In this document: piece by piece, positions 1-9,012 of the stretch
How positions within the stretch are numbered: the stretch's first letter is position 1
Layout of the letters: each line of letters starts with the position of its first letter
Assembly: GCA_031272365.1 (NCBI GenBank)
Contig: JAISTX010000066.1
Location: 1 to 64,000 of the forward strand
Origin: Eubacteriales Family XIII. Incertae Sedis bacterium
GTDB taxonomy: Bacteria > Bacillota > Clostridia > Peptostreptococcales > Anaerovoracaceae
DNA: 64,000 nucleotides
Direction: 5' to 3'
Notes under the pieces: generated by a model
Databases searched by the model: none
What the model was told of the DNA's origin: nothing
Seen by the model: only the letters and a program-made list of their open reading frames with translations
Translations under genes and position numbers: made by a program

Positions 1-120
1 CCAGTGGTGGCTATGGCGGGGAGGATATACCTGTTCCCATCTCGAACACAGCAGTCAAGCTCCCCCGCGCCGATGATACTCGGCGGGCGACCGCCCGGGA
101 AAGCAGGTCGCTGCCACACT
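1..120 (+). rRNA. rrf: 5S ribosomal RNA
   Basis: Structural RNA of the large ribosomal subunit. The sequence carries the typical 5S core, with CTGTTCCCATCTCGAACACA near position 30-50. The first bases (from about position 3, AGTG) pair with CACT at 117-120, closing helix I. The gene therefore appears essentially complete at the window edge. It is followed 46 bp later by tRNA-Glu, the usual tail of an rRNA operon whose 16S and 23S genes would lie left of the window. Confidence 0.95.
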
Positions 121-166
121 TAACGCCCTCCATACGTCAAGCGTGTGGGGGGCGGCTTTGAAATAG

Positions 167-241
167 GGCCCTATGGTCAAGCGGTTAAGACACCGCCCTT
201 TCACGGCGGTAACCCGGGTTCGATTCCCGGTAGGGTCACCA
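167..241 (+). tRNA. tRNA-Glu (anticodon TTC)
   Basis: The cloverleaf can be folded by eye. The acceptor GGCCCTA pairs with TAGGGTC, the anticodon stem CCGCC/GGCGG encloses the loop CTTTCAC (anticodon TTC, Glu), and the T-arm is CCGGG-TTCGATT-CCCGG. The 3' CCA is encoded. It lies downstream of the 5S gene and is probably processed from the same rRNA transcript. Confidence 0.97.
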
Positions 242-246
242 GTATG

Positions 247-282
247 AAACCGTTGAAATTCAAATCATTTCAACGGTTTTTT
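247..282 (+). terminator. Intrinsic terminator of the rRNA/tRNA operon
   Basis: A perfect 13-bp inverted repeat (AAACCGTTGAAAT / ATTTCAACGGTTT) with a 7-nt loop is followed by a run of T (277-282). It begins six bases after the tRNA-Glu CCA, so it ends the rRNA operon transcript. Confidence 0.92.
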
Positions 283-409
283 GGTGTCAAAATCGAATAT
301 AGATTCGAAAAATATCAATTAATTATATAGATTGTTGTTATTTTGCTCCTTTGGCGGGTATCAATTTGATAAGGCGTGTCTTTGCGCCGGGGAGAAAAGG
401 GGGATATTC

Positions 410-1078
410 ATGCGGTTAAGGAACAGCAATTTTGATTTGTGCGCGAGCTATCGCGCGGCGCTGCGTACGGCGGTGGCTGTTTTGCTTGCGCTTTTCGTCG
501 CCATGTCCTATGTCGTGCCGGCCGGCGCGGCTTGGGCGGAAGAGGCACCGCAGGCGGAGCCTGCGCCGGATGTGCAGGCCGCGGACGGGAGCATGCCAGG
601 CGGCCTCTCCGCAAATATTGAAAGCAGCAGCATCTCCGTGGACTCGCCGGCGGTTCCGACTATTATTGCGGATCCGGAATCCCTTGACTTCGGGGCGGCG
701 ACTGTCGGGGAGTTGGCCGAATTGGGCTCAGGGTACACGACGTTCTTCTGGGAGGAAAAGGACGCGGCAATCGGGGATATCCGTGGACTGCAGGGATCGG
801 ATCTCGTGTCTGTCACGGGCGATTTCGAAATCAAGAATGCCTCCCTGGAGGTGGATGGGGAAGATGTGTCCCTTCGGGTCGACGTCGTGCCTGTGTTGAC
901 GCTGGGGCCGGGGACGCACAACGGCGAGCTGACGCTGACGCTCCCGAGCGCCTATGGCAATGGTGGCAAATGGACGAAGAGCGTTTCGCTGAGCGTTACG
1001 GGATCGATCAAGATGTGTCCTGGGACGACTTCTATGGAACATTTTCCACCAACCTTGCGCGTTTCAACTCGGAAGTGA
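410..1078 (+). pseudogene. 5' part of a frameshifted secreted surface protein
   Basis: The ATG at 410 follows AAAGGGGG and is preferred over the upstream in-frame start at 332. Residues about 10-45 form a signal peptide (charged start, long Ala/Val/Leu core, AWA-type cleavage site). An Ala/Pro/Glu linker follows, then a module starting IADPESLDFGAATVG, which resembles the LDFG-type Ig-like (ASH/BACON-like) domains of surface proteins. The frame closes at 1078, and the following ORF (970-2478) continues a secreted protein in the -1 frame without a signal peptide of its own. I infer that both ORFs were one gene, broken by an indel or small deletion inside the 970-1078 overlap. Two separate genes or a programmed frameshift remain possible. 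Confidence 0.6.
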
Positions 1079-2478
1079 TGAACTTTACCGTGACGCCGGC
1101 ATCGGGCACGGGGAGGTCGTTTGCGGGTACGACAATCTACTACGAGATAGAAGTCCGGTATGCGAGCAGGTCGAAGAGCGTGAAAACCTCCGGCATCATC
1201 CACGTCGCGGCGGACCACGACTACGGCGACTGGGACTGCAACCGGGACACCGGCGTCGCCACGCGCACCTGCTCCATCTGCGGGCACGCCGAGGAGGGGC
1301 ATTTCCCGACGGATCTGAGGGTCAAGGCGCGCGCGGACCATCAGGACGCGAGTGACATCGCGCTCGTCCATGGCGACGCCGCCGAGCTGGAGGTGGACGT
1401 CCTTCCGGATGCGCCGGCGGCAATCCCGTACTCGTACGGTGATGCGGATGTGGCCTTCTCGTGGTGGGTGGACGACGTGGATTTTTCCCAGGCCCACCTG
1501 GCGGACGACCTGGTGGTGAACATGGCCGGAAACGGCCTCTGGTTCATGGACGGCCAGGGCACGTTCGATGAAGAAGCAAACAACGGGGAAGGCTACTGCT
1601 GCACTGTTAGCGACATCCCGCTCACATCCGGGGCCATGGACTTTACGATCGCGCCGTCAGCCGCGCTCGCGGGCAAGACGGTGCGGTATGAGATTCTTGT
1701 CGGATACGACACAGGCGGCCTTGAGGGGAATCTCAGGGTGTATGGCGCCATCACTGTCACGCACGACTACGAGGAGGAGGTCGTCGTGAGCCCGACGTGT
1801 GAGGAAGATGGCAGCGCGACGTACATCTGCCGGGTCGTGGGCTGCGGGGATTCGCATACGGGCGTCATCCCCGCCCTCGGCCACGACTGGGGCGACTGGG
1901 AAGTGACCGCCCCCGCGACTGCGGACGCCGAGGGCGTGGAGACGCGCGTATGCGCCCGCGACCACAGCCACAAGCAGACCCGCGTGCTTGCGAAACTGGC
2001 CGGTGGCAAGGACAAAGGCGGCGGCGTGCACGAACACGCGTCGGGGTCCGGCAGCGGCGCTGCGGGCGCAAACGCGTCGGGCGGCACGTCGAGCGGCTCG
2101 TCAACGGGCGGCACGACGAGCGGGTCGTCAGCGGACGGCACGTCCGGCACGACGGCTTATTATACGGCCACAAGCGGGACGGCACGGGGTGCTGCGTCCG
2201 GCGACCTGGATTCCCGGGGCAAGCCCGGGAATGACGCGGTGGGCGATAGCGCCGGCGGCGCAGCGATCACTGGTGGCAACGACATCGAGGCGGAGCTCAT
2301 CGGTGGGCCGGCCGACCAAGGCACGGGCAGCGCGGATAGCGCGGCAAGCGCATCGCACGGAAGCGCAGGCACCCTCGCAGCCATCGCGGTAGCCGCCGCG
2401 GCAGGCCTGATCCTCCTCCTCATCTTCTGGAAACGCCGCAAGGACGGGAAAGAAGCGGGGCGCGAAACAGCCGCCTGA
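970..2478 (+). CDS. 3' part of surface protein, membrane-anchored, CxxC modules
   Basis: This 502-residue ORF lacks a plausible signal peptide and a ribosome binding site, so it is probably the remainder of the gene that begins at 410. It holds two related segments: one from about residue 17 (VSWDDFYGTF...), and a longer one ending DFTIAPSAALAGKTVRYEI. Two Cys-containing modules follow the pattern DYGDWDC...CSICGH and HDWGDWEVTAPATADAEG, common in Bacillota surface proteins. A Ser/Gly/Thr-rich low-complexity stalk (about residues 345-455) precedes a C-terminal membrane helix and a Lys/Arg-rich tail. No LPXTG sorting signal is visible, so anchoring would be by the helix. Function is unknown. 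Confidence 0.6.
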   Translation: MDEERFAERYGIDQDVSWDDFYGTFSTNLARFNSEVMNFTVTPASGTGRSFAGTTIYYEIEVRYASRSKSVKTSGIIHVAADHDYGDWDCNRDTGVATRTCSICGHAEEGHFPTDLRVKARADHQDASDIALVHGDAAELEVDVLPDAPAAIPYSYGDADVAFSWWVDDVDFSQAHLADDLVVNMAGNGLWFMDGQGTFDEEANNGEGYCCTVSDIPLTSGAMDFTIAPSAALAGKTVRYEILVGYDTGGLEGNLRVYGAITVTHDYEEEVVVSPTCEEDGSATYICRVVGCGDSHTGVIPALGHDWGDWEVTAPATADAEGVETRVCARDHSHKQTRVLAKLAGGKDKGGGVHEHASGSGSGAAGANASGGTSSGSSTGGTTSGSSADGTSGTTAYYTATSGTARGAASGDLDSRGKPGNDAVGDSAGGAAITGGNDIEAELIGGPADQGTGSADSAASASHGSAGTLAAIAVAAAAGLILLLIFWKRRKDGKEAGRETAA

Positions 2479-2505
2479 CAAAGGTCGTCCAATATACAGA
2501 TATAG

Positions 2506-2537
2506 CAGCCGGCTGTTTCGACAACCGGCTGTTTTTC
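2506..2537 (+). terminator. Terminator of the surface-protein locus
   Basis: CAGCCGG at 2506-2512 pairs with CCGGCTG at 2525-2531 and is followed directly by TTTTTCT. It sits 27 bp after the surface-protein stop and just upstream of the tRNA-Leu promoter. Confidence 0.75.
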
Positions 2538-2539
2538 TG

Positions 2540-2545
2540 TATAAT
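2540..2545 (+). promoter_or_regulatory. -10 box of the tRNA-Leu promoter
   Basis: A consensus TATAAT ends 9 bp before the mature tRNA-Leu. No good -35 is visible, because the expected region is occupied by the preceding terminator hairpin. Confidence 0.6.
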
Positions 2546-2554
2546 GTACTATAT

Positions 2555-2637
2555 GCGCGCGTGGCGGAACTGGCAGACGCGCCAGGTTTAGGTCCTGGTG
2601 GGAAACCGTGGGGGTTCGAGTCCCTCCGCGCGCACCA
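2555..2637 (+). tRNA. tRNA-Leu (anticodon TAG)
   Basis: A class II tRNA with a long variable arm. The acceptor GCGCGCG pairs with CGCGCGC, and the anticodon stem CCAGG/CCTGG holds the loop TTTAGGT, giving anticodon TAG. The variable arm is TGGGAAACCGTG and the T-arm is GGGGG-TTCGAGT-CCCTC. CCA is encoded at 2635-2637. Confidence 0.96.
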
Positions 2638-2681
2638 TGAAAGGCTCGTACCATTGGAAAAATTAGCGGGAGGTCATTTTT

Positions 2682-4097
2682 ATGCCTGGAAGAAAAGTAC
2701 TGTTCACGGAAACAATCCTGCGGGACGCGCACCAGTCGCTGATCGCGACGCGCATGAAGACGGAGGAGATGCTGCCCGCGCTCGAGATCCTCGACGCGGT
2801 CGGCTACCACGCGCTCGAATGCTGGGGCGGCGCGACCTTCGACGCAAGCGTGCGCTTCCTGCACGAGGATCCGTGGGAACGGCTGCGCACCTTCCGCAAG
2901 CACATCAAGAAGACGAAGCTGCAAATGCTGCTGCGCGGCCAGAACCTGCTCGGCTACCGGAACTACGCCGACGACATGGTGGAGGAATTCGTGAACCGCT
3001 CCATCGCGAACGGCATCGACATCATCCGCATCTTCGACGCGTTCAACGACACGCGCAACCTCGAGGCCGCCATCCGCGCATGCAAGAAATACGGCGGGCA
3101 CGCGCAGGGCACGGTCGCCTACACCGTCTCGCCGGTGCACACGCCGGAGATGTTCGTGACGCTGGCGAAGCAGATCGCCGAGATGGGCGCGGACTCCGTC
3201 TGCATCAAGGACATGGCGGGCCTGCTCGACCCGTACGGCACGGTGGCGCTCGTGAAGGCCATCAAGCAGGAGGTCTCGATCCCGCTCGAGCTGCACACGC
3301 ACGCGACGAGCGGCCTCGGCGCGATGACCTACCTGAAGGCGGCGGAGGCGGGCGCGGACATCATCGACACGGCGCTGTCGCCGTTCGCGGAGGGCACGAG
3401 CCAGCCGCCGACGGAGCCGATGGTCTACGCCTTCGACCACTCGGACGGGCAGTTTGAGACGGGCCTGTCGATGGAGAAGCTCAACGAGGCGGCGCAGTAT
3501 TTCCGCCCGATCCGGGAGGCGGACATCGCGAGCGGCCTGCTCGACACGAAGCTGCTCGGCGTGGACATCAACACCCTCATCTACCAGGTCCCCGGCGGGA
3601 TGCTCTCCAACCTCGTGTCGCAGCTGAAGCAGGCGAACGCCATGGACAAATTCGAGGAGGTGCTGCAGGAGGTGCCGCGCGTGCGCGAGGACCTCGGCTA
3701 CCCGCCGCTCGTCACGCCCTCGAGCCAGATCGTCGGGACGCAGGCCGTGCTCAACGTCGTGACCGGGGAGCGCTACAAGATGGTGCCCAACGAGGTTAAG
3801 GACGTCGTGCTCGGCAAATACGGGCGCACGACCGTGCCGATCTCCGACGAGTTCGCGAAGCAGATCCTCGGGGAGCACGTCTCCGCGCGCATCACGCACC
3901 GGCCGGCGGACGACCTCGCGCCGGAGCTGGACAAGGCGAAGCGGGAGTTTGCGGAGTACATCGAGCAGCCGGAGGACGTGCTGACGGGCGCGATGTTCCC
4001 GGGCCCCGCGGTCGAGTTTTTCAAATGGCGGCTCGCGCAGAAATACGGCATCGACTCCGGGGTGCTGAACGAAGAGGACGAAGTCTACCCGATTTAG
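2682..4097 (+). CDS. Carboxyltransferase, oxaloacetate decarboxylase alpha / pyruvate carboxylase B type
   Basis: A 471-residue protein of the biotin-dependent carboxyltransferase family, which moves CO2 between a biotinylated carrier and pyruvate/oxaloacetate (or methylmalonyl-CoA). Visible signatures are the N-terminal RDAHQS metal/substrate motif (residues 14-19), CIKDMAGL around residue 180 (the family's carbamylated Lys) and HTHATSGLG around 210. The length equals the catalytic and PYC/OADA domains without a biotinyl tail, so a separate biotin carrier protein is needed. None is present in the window. The start follows GGGAGG. The gene stands alone, convergent with argH with only 18 bp between the stops. 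Substrate choice (oxaloacetate decarboxylase, transcarboxylase 5S or pyruvate carboxylase B) cannot be settled here. Confidence 0.9.
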   Translation: MPGRKVLFTETILRDAHQSLIATRMKTEEMLPALEILDAVGYHALECWGGATFDASVRFLHEDPWERLRTFRKHIKKTKLQMLLRGQNLLGYRNYADDMVEEFVNRSIANGIDIIRIFDAFNDTRNLEAAIRACKKYGGHAQGTVAYTVSPVHTPEMFVTLAKQIAEMGADSVCIKDMAGLLDPYGTVALVKAIKQEVSIPLELHTHATSGLGAMTYLKAAEAGADIIDTALSPFAEGTSQPPTEPMVYAFDHSDGQFETGLSMEKLNEAAQYFRPIREADIASGLLDTKLLGVDINTLIYQVPGGMLSNLVSQLKQANAMDKFEEVLQEVPRVREDLGYPPLVTPSSQIVGTQAVLNVVTGERYKMVPNEVKDVVLGKYGRTTVPISDEFAKQILGEHVSARITHRPADDLAPELDKAKREFAEYIEQPEDVLTGAMFPGPAVEFFKWRLAQKYGIDSGVLNEEDEVYPI

Positions 4098-4115
4098 AAA
4101 TGATAATAAATGGCG

Positions 4116-5486
4116 TCAGCCGAGCGCCTTCTCGGCGGCCGAGATCTGCTCTTTCACCCGCGCTTCGGAGGTGCCCCCATAGGAGCGCTTTTGGTTCATG
4201 CAGGCCAGGAGGCCTATGCGCTCGAAAAAGTCCTCCTCGAAGGCCGGGCTGATCTGCTGCAGGAGCGGGAGCCCCACGTCTTCCAGCGCGATGCCTTTTT
4301 CCACGCAGTATGCGACGAGCTTGCCAATGACCTCGTGTGCCTCCCGGAAGGGGACGCCCTTGGCCACGAGATAGTCGGCGGCGTCGGTGGCGTTCATGAA
4401 CCCCTGCTTCGCGGCCTCCGCCATCGCGCCCGCGTTCACCGTCATCGTCGTGATGATGCCGGTGAAGGCCGTGAGGCAGCCCGACAGGGTGGCGGCCGCG
4501 TCGAAGAGCGGCTCCTTGTCCTCCTGCATGTCCTTGTTGTAGGCGAGCGGCAGCCCCTTCATGACCGTGAGGATGGCCATGAGGTCGCCGTAGACCCGGC
4601 CCGTCTTGCCGCGGATGAGCTCGGCCATGTCGGGGTTTTTCTTTTGGGGCATGATGGAGGAGCCCGTGCTGAAGGCGTCGTCCATCGTCACGAAGCCAAA
4701 CTCCTGCGCGCTCCACAGGACCAGCTCCTCGCAGCACCGGGACAGGTGCATCATGCACAGGGCGGCGGCGGAGATGAACTCGACCGCGAAATCCCGGTCG
4801 GAGACCGCATCCATTGCGTTCGCCGTGACCTCGGGGAAGCCGAGCAGGTCCGCCGTCAGCCGGCGGTCGGTCTCGTACGAGACGCCCGCGAGGGCGCCCG
4901 ACCCGAGCGGCAGCGCGTCCGCCCGCTTGTACACGTCCCACAGCCGGTCCGCGTCGCGCGTGAACATCTGGTACCACGCGAGCATGTGGAAGCCGAAGGA
5001 CACGGGCTGCGCGTGCTGCAGGTGCGTGTAGCCGGGCATCAGCGTGCCCGTGTGCGCCTTCGCGAGCGACACCAGGGCCGCCCGCACGCCCCGCAGCAGC
5101 GCCGCCGTTTCAAGGATCTCGTTTTTGAGCCACAGCCGCACGTCCGTCGCGACCTGGTCGTTGCGGCTGCGCGCCGTGTGCAGCCGCTTCGCGGGCGCGC
5201 CGATCTTCTCCGTGAGCAGCGTCTCGACGTTCATGTGGATGTCCTCGGCGTCGACGGAAAACGCCACGTCGCCGGCCTCGATCGCCTCGAGGATCTCCGT
5301 CAGGCCGGACTCGATGGCGGAGGCGTCTTCTGCCGAAAGGATGCCGCACGACGCGAGCATCTTCGCGTGCGCGATGCTGCCCGCGATGTCCTCCTTGTAG
5401 AGGATCTGGTCAAACGGGATCGAGGCGGCCCACGCCGCCGTGCCCTCGTCCATATCCTTGCTGAACCGTCCGCCCCAAAGCTTCAC
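4116..5486 (-). CDS. argH: Argininosuccinate lyase
   Basis: Last step of arginine synthesis: cleaves argininosuccinate to arginine and fumarate. The 456-residue length is typical. The N-terminus MKLWGGRF and the family signature GSSIMPQKKNPD (catalytic serine loop) are both present, as is HTARSRNDQ near residue 100. The start is a GTG preceded by AAAGGAG. The gene follows argG by 27 bp on the same strand, so the two form an argGH operon, presumably under the ARG boxes upstream of argG. Confidence 0.97.
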   Translation of the reverse strand: MKLWGGRFSKDMDEGTAAWAASIPFDQILYKEDIAGSIAHAKMLASCGILSAEDASAIESGLTEILEAIEAGDVAFSVDAEDIHMNVETLLTEKIGAPAKRLHTARSRNDQVATDVRLWLKNEILETAALLRGVRAALVSLAKAHTGTLMPGYTHLQHAQPVSFGFHMLAWYQMFTRDADRLWDVYKRADALPLGSGALAGVSYETDRRLTADLLGFPEVTANAMDAVSDRDFAVEFISAAALCMMHLSRCCEELVLWSAQEFGFVTMDDAFSTGSSIMPQKKNPDMAELIRGKTGRVYGDLMAILTVMKGLPLAYNKDMQEDKEPLFDAAATLSGCLTAFTGIITTMTVNAGAMAEAAKQGFMNATDAADYLVAKGVPFREAHEVIGKLVAYCVEKGIALEDVGLPLLQQISPAFEEDFFERIGLLACMNQKRSYGGTSEARVKEQISAAEKALG

Positions 5487-5513
5487 CGGTAGCTCCTTTC
5501 TTTCCGTGGGCCG

Positions 5514-6734
5514 TTATTTTTTCCGGCCCTTGCCCTTCGCTTTCTGCATCGCGCGGATCTTCATCGACAGGCTGAACAGATTGATGAAGCCCTCCGCGTC
5601 CTTCTGGTTGTACACCTCGTCCTCGCCGAACGTCGCAAACTCCTCGCTGTACAGCGAGGCGGGCGCCTTCGTGGCGCAGGGCAGGGCGTTGCCCTTGTAG
5701 AGCTCCACGCGCACCGTCCCCGTCACGACCTCCTGCGTCACGTCGACGAAGGCGTCGATCGCCTCGCGCAGCGGCGTGAACCACCGCCCGTCGTAGACGA
5801 GCTGCGCGTACCGCCGCGCCAGCTGGCCCTTTTCGTAGAGCGTCTCGCGGTCGAGCACGAGCTTCTCGAGCGCCTTGTGCGCGTTCATGATGATCGTGCC
5901 GCCCGGCGTCTCGTACACGCCCCGCGACTTCATGCCGACGAGCCGGTTCTCGACGATGTCGATCGTGCCGACGCCGTGCTTGCCGCCGATCTTGTTGAGC
6001 TCCGCGACGAGCTTCGCGGGCTTCATCTTCTGCCCGTTCAGCGCGACCGGCACGCCCTTGACGAAGTCGATCTCGATGAAGGCCGGCTTGTCTGGCGCCT
6101 TCTCGATCGGCTTGCTCATGACGTGCACGTTGTCCGGGTGCATCTCCCACGGGTCCTCGAGGTTTCCGCCCTCGTGGCTGATATGCCACAGGTTTTGGTC
6201 GCGGCTCCAGATCTTCTTCGCGGACTGCTCCAGCGGGATCTTGTGCTGCTTCGCGTAGGCCAGCAGGTCCTCGCGCGACTTGAAGTCCCAGATGCGCCAG
6301 GGCGCGATGATCTTGATCGACGGGTCGAGCGCGTGGATCGTCGACTCGAACCGCACCTGGTCGTTGCCCTTGCCCGTCGCGCCGTGCGCGATGTACTTCG
6401 CGCCTTCCTTCTGCGCGATCTCCACGAGCTTCTGCGCGATGAGCGGCCGCGCCATCGACGTGCCGAGCAGGTAGTCGTCCTCGTAGACGGCCCCCGCCTT
6501 CACGACCGGCCAGATATACCCCGTCACAAACTCGTCCTTCAGGTCGAGGATGTAGCATTTGTCCGCGCCCGTCGCGTAGGCCTTCTTCTCGATATATTTG
6601 AAATCGTCGTCCTGCCCGACGTCCCCGTCGGCCGCGATGACCTCCGCGTCGTAGTTTTCCTTCAGCCACGTCAAAATGATCGACGTGTCCAACCCGCCCG
6701 AATACGCGAGTACGATCTTCTCTTTCTTCGCCAT
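5514..6734 (-). CDS. argG: Argininosuccinate synthase
   Basis: ATP-dependent condensation of citrulline and aspartate, the penultimate step of arginine synthesis. The product is 406 residues. The ORF track starts eight codons earlier, but the ATG at 6734 has AAGGAGGG in front of it and gives the canonical start [18 protein letters not shown], which contains the PP-motif SGGLDTS for ATP. Further signatures are [17 protein letters not shown] and KGRKK at the C-terminus. It is the first gene of the argGH operon. Confidence 0.97.
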   Translation of the reverse strand: MAKKEKIVLAYSGGLDTSIILTWLKENYDAEVIAADGDVGQDDDFKYIEKKAYATGADKCYILDLKDEFVTGYIWPVVKAGAVYEDDYLLGTSMARPLIAQKLVEIAQKEGAKYIAHGATGKGNDQVRFESTIHALDPSIKIIAPWRIWDFKSREDLLAYAKQHKIPLEQSAKKIWSRDQNLWHISHEGGNLEDPWEMHPDNVHVMSKPIEKAPDKPAFIEIDFVKGVPVALNGQKMKPAKLVAELNKIGGKHGVGTIDIVENRLVGMKSRGVYETPGGTIIMNAHKALEKLVLDRETLYEKGQLARRYAQLVYDGRWFTPLREAIDAFVDVTQEVVTGTVRVELYKGNALPCATKAPASLYSEEFATFGEDEVYNQKDAEGFINLFSLSMKIRAMQKAKGKGRKK

Positions 6735-6810
6735 GCTTTCCCTCCTTGCCGGATGCAATACACAATAGAAAGAAGTCTATCACTACGCAAGATCAAAAGC
6801 AAGCAATTAT

Positions 6811-6844
6811 TGCATATTTATACATAATAATTTATAATTATGCA
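6811..6844 (-). promoter_or_regulatory. Tandem ArgR/AhrC-like operator (two ARG boxes) upstream of argG
   Basis: TGCATATTTATACA (6811-6824) and TTTATAATTATGCA (6831-6844) each resemble the 14-bp core of the ArgR/AhrC box TGAATWWWWATTCA. Their centres are 20 bp apart, about two helical turns, as expected for a hexameric arginine repressor. They lie 77-110 bp upstream of the argG start and also close to the divergent mcp promoter. The assignment rests on pattern match only. A distinct -35/-10 for argG could not be picked confidently. Confidence 0.5.
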
Positions 6845-6890
6845 TTTTGCGTTTGCGGCTTAAAGTAGCTTTAATGCTTGCCGGGCGTTG

Positions 6891-6899
6891 TGGTATACT
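6891..6899 (+). promoter_or_regulatory. Extended -10 promoter of mcp, possibly leaderless
   Basis: TGG-TATACT is an extended -10 (TGnTATAAT type). The hexamer ends 6 nt before the ATG at 6906, which would place transcription start on the start codon. No Shine-Dalgarno lies between. Confidence 0.5.
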
Positions 6900-6905
6900 G
6901 GCATC

Positions 6906-8924
6906 ATGAGAAATAAGGGGTCTCTCAGGAAAACCATCATGACTTCGATGATTGTGCTTGTGCTGCTCGTGGCAGGGGTGCTTGGCGTGTCCGGCACGAT
7001 CACCAGGTACTACGAAGCGTCCGAGAACATCAACCGCCTGCAGGAGACGGCTTGCGCGGCGTACGCGCAGGGCATCGACCAATACCTCACGATGCTGGCC
7101 GCGGACGCGGAGACGATCGCGCTGTCCGGGGCGATCACGCAGGCCTCCAAATCGCAGGAGGAACGGCAGCGCGAGATAGGGCGCATCTTCTCGGCGCGGG
7201 GCGACGTCGCATCGCTTTACACGGTCGGCGCGGACGGCATAGCGGTCAACGACGCGGAAGAGGAGGACATCGGGGAGGATTATTCGAACGAGCCCTTCTT
7301 CCTCGAGGGGATGGCGCACGAGGGCGTGCACATCGACGTGCCGTCCTACGACCAGTGGAACGACTCGGTCACGATGACGGTCACCTACCGGCTGGACAAT
7401 GTGGACGGCTTCTCTGGCCTCGTCTGCCTCGACGTGGCCTACGACGTGGTGCGCGACCTGACGACGTCGAACGCGCTGGGCGAGACCGGCTACAATTTCC
7501 TCGTGGACACGGGCGGCATCGTGGTGGCGCACCCGGACGAGCGGGTCGTGATCGACGAGAGCCCGGCCACCTCGGTCGTCGGCGGCAGCGAGCAGGCGGA
7601 GGCGTTCGTCGAGGACATGCTCAGGATGGACAGTGCGAAGAGCGGCGACTTGGTGATCGACGGGGAGCGGGTGCGGCTGTTCTCCGACACGATCCCGGCC
7701 ACGGGGTGGAAATACGTCTCCGTCATCAAGGTGGACGAGTTCATGGGGCGGTTCCTCGCCCAGCTGCGCTCGATCCTGGTCATCACCGCGGTCCTCATCC
7801 TCGTGGCGGTCTGGATCGCGCTCGTGATGAGCCGCCGGATCGCGCAGCCGATCTCCGCGATGCGCGCCCGTCTGGAGCAGCTCGCGCAGGGGGATCTGCT
7901 GTCGCCGCTGCCGAAGCTGACCGCGCCTTCGCGGACGGAGGTCGGGGTGCTCTACGCGTCCATGGAGACATCGCTGTCGTCCATCAGCGCCTATGTGCAG
8001 GACATCACGCTGCGGCTGGGGCGGCTCGCCGCCGGGGATCTGCGCGGGGATCCCGGCCCGCCCCCCCGGGACGGGGCAGGCCGGGCGCCGGCCATCGACT
8101 ACATCGGCGACTACGAGCCGATCCAGCGGAGCATCGAGGCGCTGCGCGCCTCCCTCGGCGGCTTCTTCGCGAAGACGGGCGAGGCGGCGAAGCTCATCGC
8201 GGACACGTCCGTGCAGATGGCCTCCGCCTCGGAGGAGCTCTCCGGCAGCACGGTCGAGCAGGCGGCGGCGATCGACCGCATCGACAAGCGCTTCGAAGGG
8301 ATCAAGGACTCCCTCCTGCAGACGGCGGGCGGCGCTTCGGACACGCTGGAAAAGACCGTGCGCACGAAGGGCGAGCTCGCCCGCAGCCACGAGGAGATGG
8401 GGCGGCTCATGGATTCCATGCGGGAGATCGGGGAGGCGTCCGACGCGGTCCTCAAGATCATCAAGGACATCGACGACATCGCCTTCCTTTCGTCCATCCT
8501 CTCCCTGAACGCGGCGATCGAGGCGGCGCGGGCGGGCGCCCACGGCAAGGGGTTCGCGGTCGTGGCGGAGGAGGTGCGCGAGCTCGCGGGCAAGAGCGCC
8601 GAGTCAGCGCAGTACACGGAGAGCCTGCTCACGAACGTGCAGGAGGCGGCCTCGAAAGGCCGCGACATCGCGCAGTCGGTCTGGGACCAGATCGACGGCG
8701 TGTCCACGCTGCTCGGATCCGTGACGTCGCTCATCGAGGAGATCGAGGCGACGGTCGGGAAACAGGCCGCGGCGGCTGGCGAGATCTACACGGAGCTGGG
8801 GCGCCTGAACATGCTCGTGCAAACCGACAGCGCGATGAGCGAGCAGACGGCCGGCGCCAGCGTGGAGCTGTCCACGCGCGTCACCGAGCTCGAGCAGGAG
8901 ATGTCGTATTTCAAGACAAAATAA
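6906..8924 (+). CDS. Methyl-accepting chemotaxis protein (dCache-HAMP-MA)
   Basis: A 672-residue membrane chemoreceptor that should signal to CheA/CheW; no che or flagellar genes are in the window. Order: short cytoplasmic start, membrane helix (about residues 10-32), periplasmic-type sensor region (about 40-280) with a double-Cache look (YNFLVDTGGIVVAHPDE), second membrane helix (about 288-308), HAMP (SRRIAQPISAMRARLEQL), then a cytoplasmic coiled coil with the conserved hairpin SLNAAIEAARAGAHGKGFAV. The track's GTG start at 6888 adds six residues; I prefer ATG 6906. Neither has a Shine-Dalgarno. The ligand is unknown. It converges on rpsT. Confidence 0.92.
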   Translation: MRNKGSLRKTIMTSMIVLVLLVAGVLGVSGTITRYYEASENINRLQETACAAYAQGIDQYLTMLAADAETIALSGAITQASKSQEERQREIGRIFSARGDVASLYTVGADGIAVNDAEEEDIGEDYSNEPFFLEGMAHEGVHIDVPSYDQWNDSVTMTVTYRLDNVDGFSGLVCLDVAYDVVRDLTTSNALGETGYNFLVDTGGIVVAHPDERVVIDESPATSVVGGSEQAEAFVEDMLRMDSAKSGDLVIDGERVRLFSDTIPATGWKYVSVIKVDEFMGRFLAQLRSILVITAVLILVAVWIALVMSRRIAQPISAMRARLEQLAQGDLLSPLPKLTAPSRTEVGVLYASMETSLSSISAYVQDITLRLGRLAAGDLRGDPGPPPRDGAGRAPAIDYIGDYEPIQRSIEALRASLGGFFAKTGEAAKLIADTSVQMASASEELSGSTVEQAAAIDRIDKRFEGIKDSLLQTAGGASDTLEKTVRTKGELARSHEEMGRLMDSMREIGEASDAVLKIIKDIDDIAFLSSILSLNAAIEAARAGAHGKGFAVVAEEVRELAGKSAESAQYTESLLTNVQEAASKGRDIAQSVWDQIDGVSTLLGSVTSLIEEIEATVGKQAAAAGEIYTELGRLNMLVQTDSAMSEQTAGASVELSTRVTELEQEMSYFKTK

Positions 8925-8975
8925 AAGAACCGGGAGACACATCCGGCTCTCTTGCGCATTGGAACTTCTGCGCGC

Positions 8976-8995
8976 GGCGGCTTCTTGAAGCCGCC
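8976..8995. other. Perfect hairpin between convergent mcp and rpsT
   Basis: GGCGGCTTC and GAAGCCGCC form a 9-bp perfect stem with a two-base loop between the 3' ends of mcp and rpsT. Neither side has a T-tract, so it is at best a non-canonical bidirectional terminator. It could also be a REP-like palindrome. Confidence 0.45.
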
Positions 8996-9012
8996 TTGTG
9001 GGGTGGGTGAGT

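Noticed and set aside
145-330. 61-residue ORF over tRNA-Glu
   Set aside because: It translates the tRNA and terminator; not a gene.
2160-2478. LPXTG sortase signal in the surface protein
   Set aside because: The C-terminus has a membrane helix and a basic tail, but no LPXTG or close variant before it.
6861-6887. Sigma-28 promoter (TAAA-N15-GCCG) before mcp
   Set aside because: TAAA and GCCG are spaced correctly, but the rest of the -10 (GGCG instead of ATAA) does not fit, and the extended -10 TGGTATACT is nearer and stronger.
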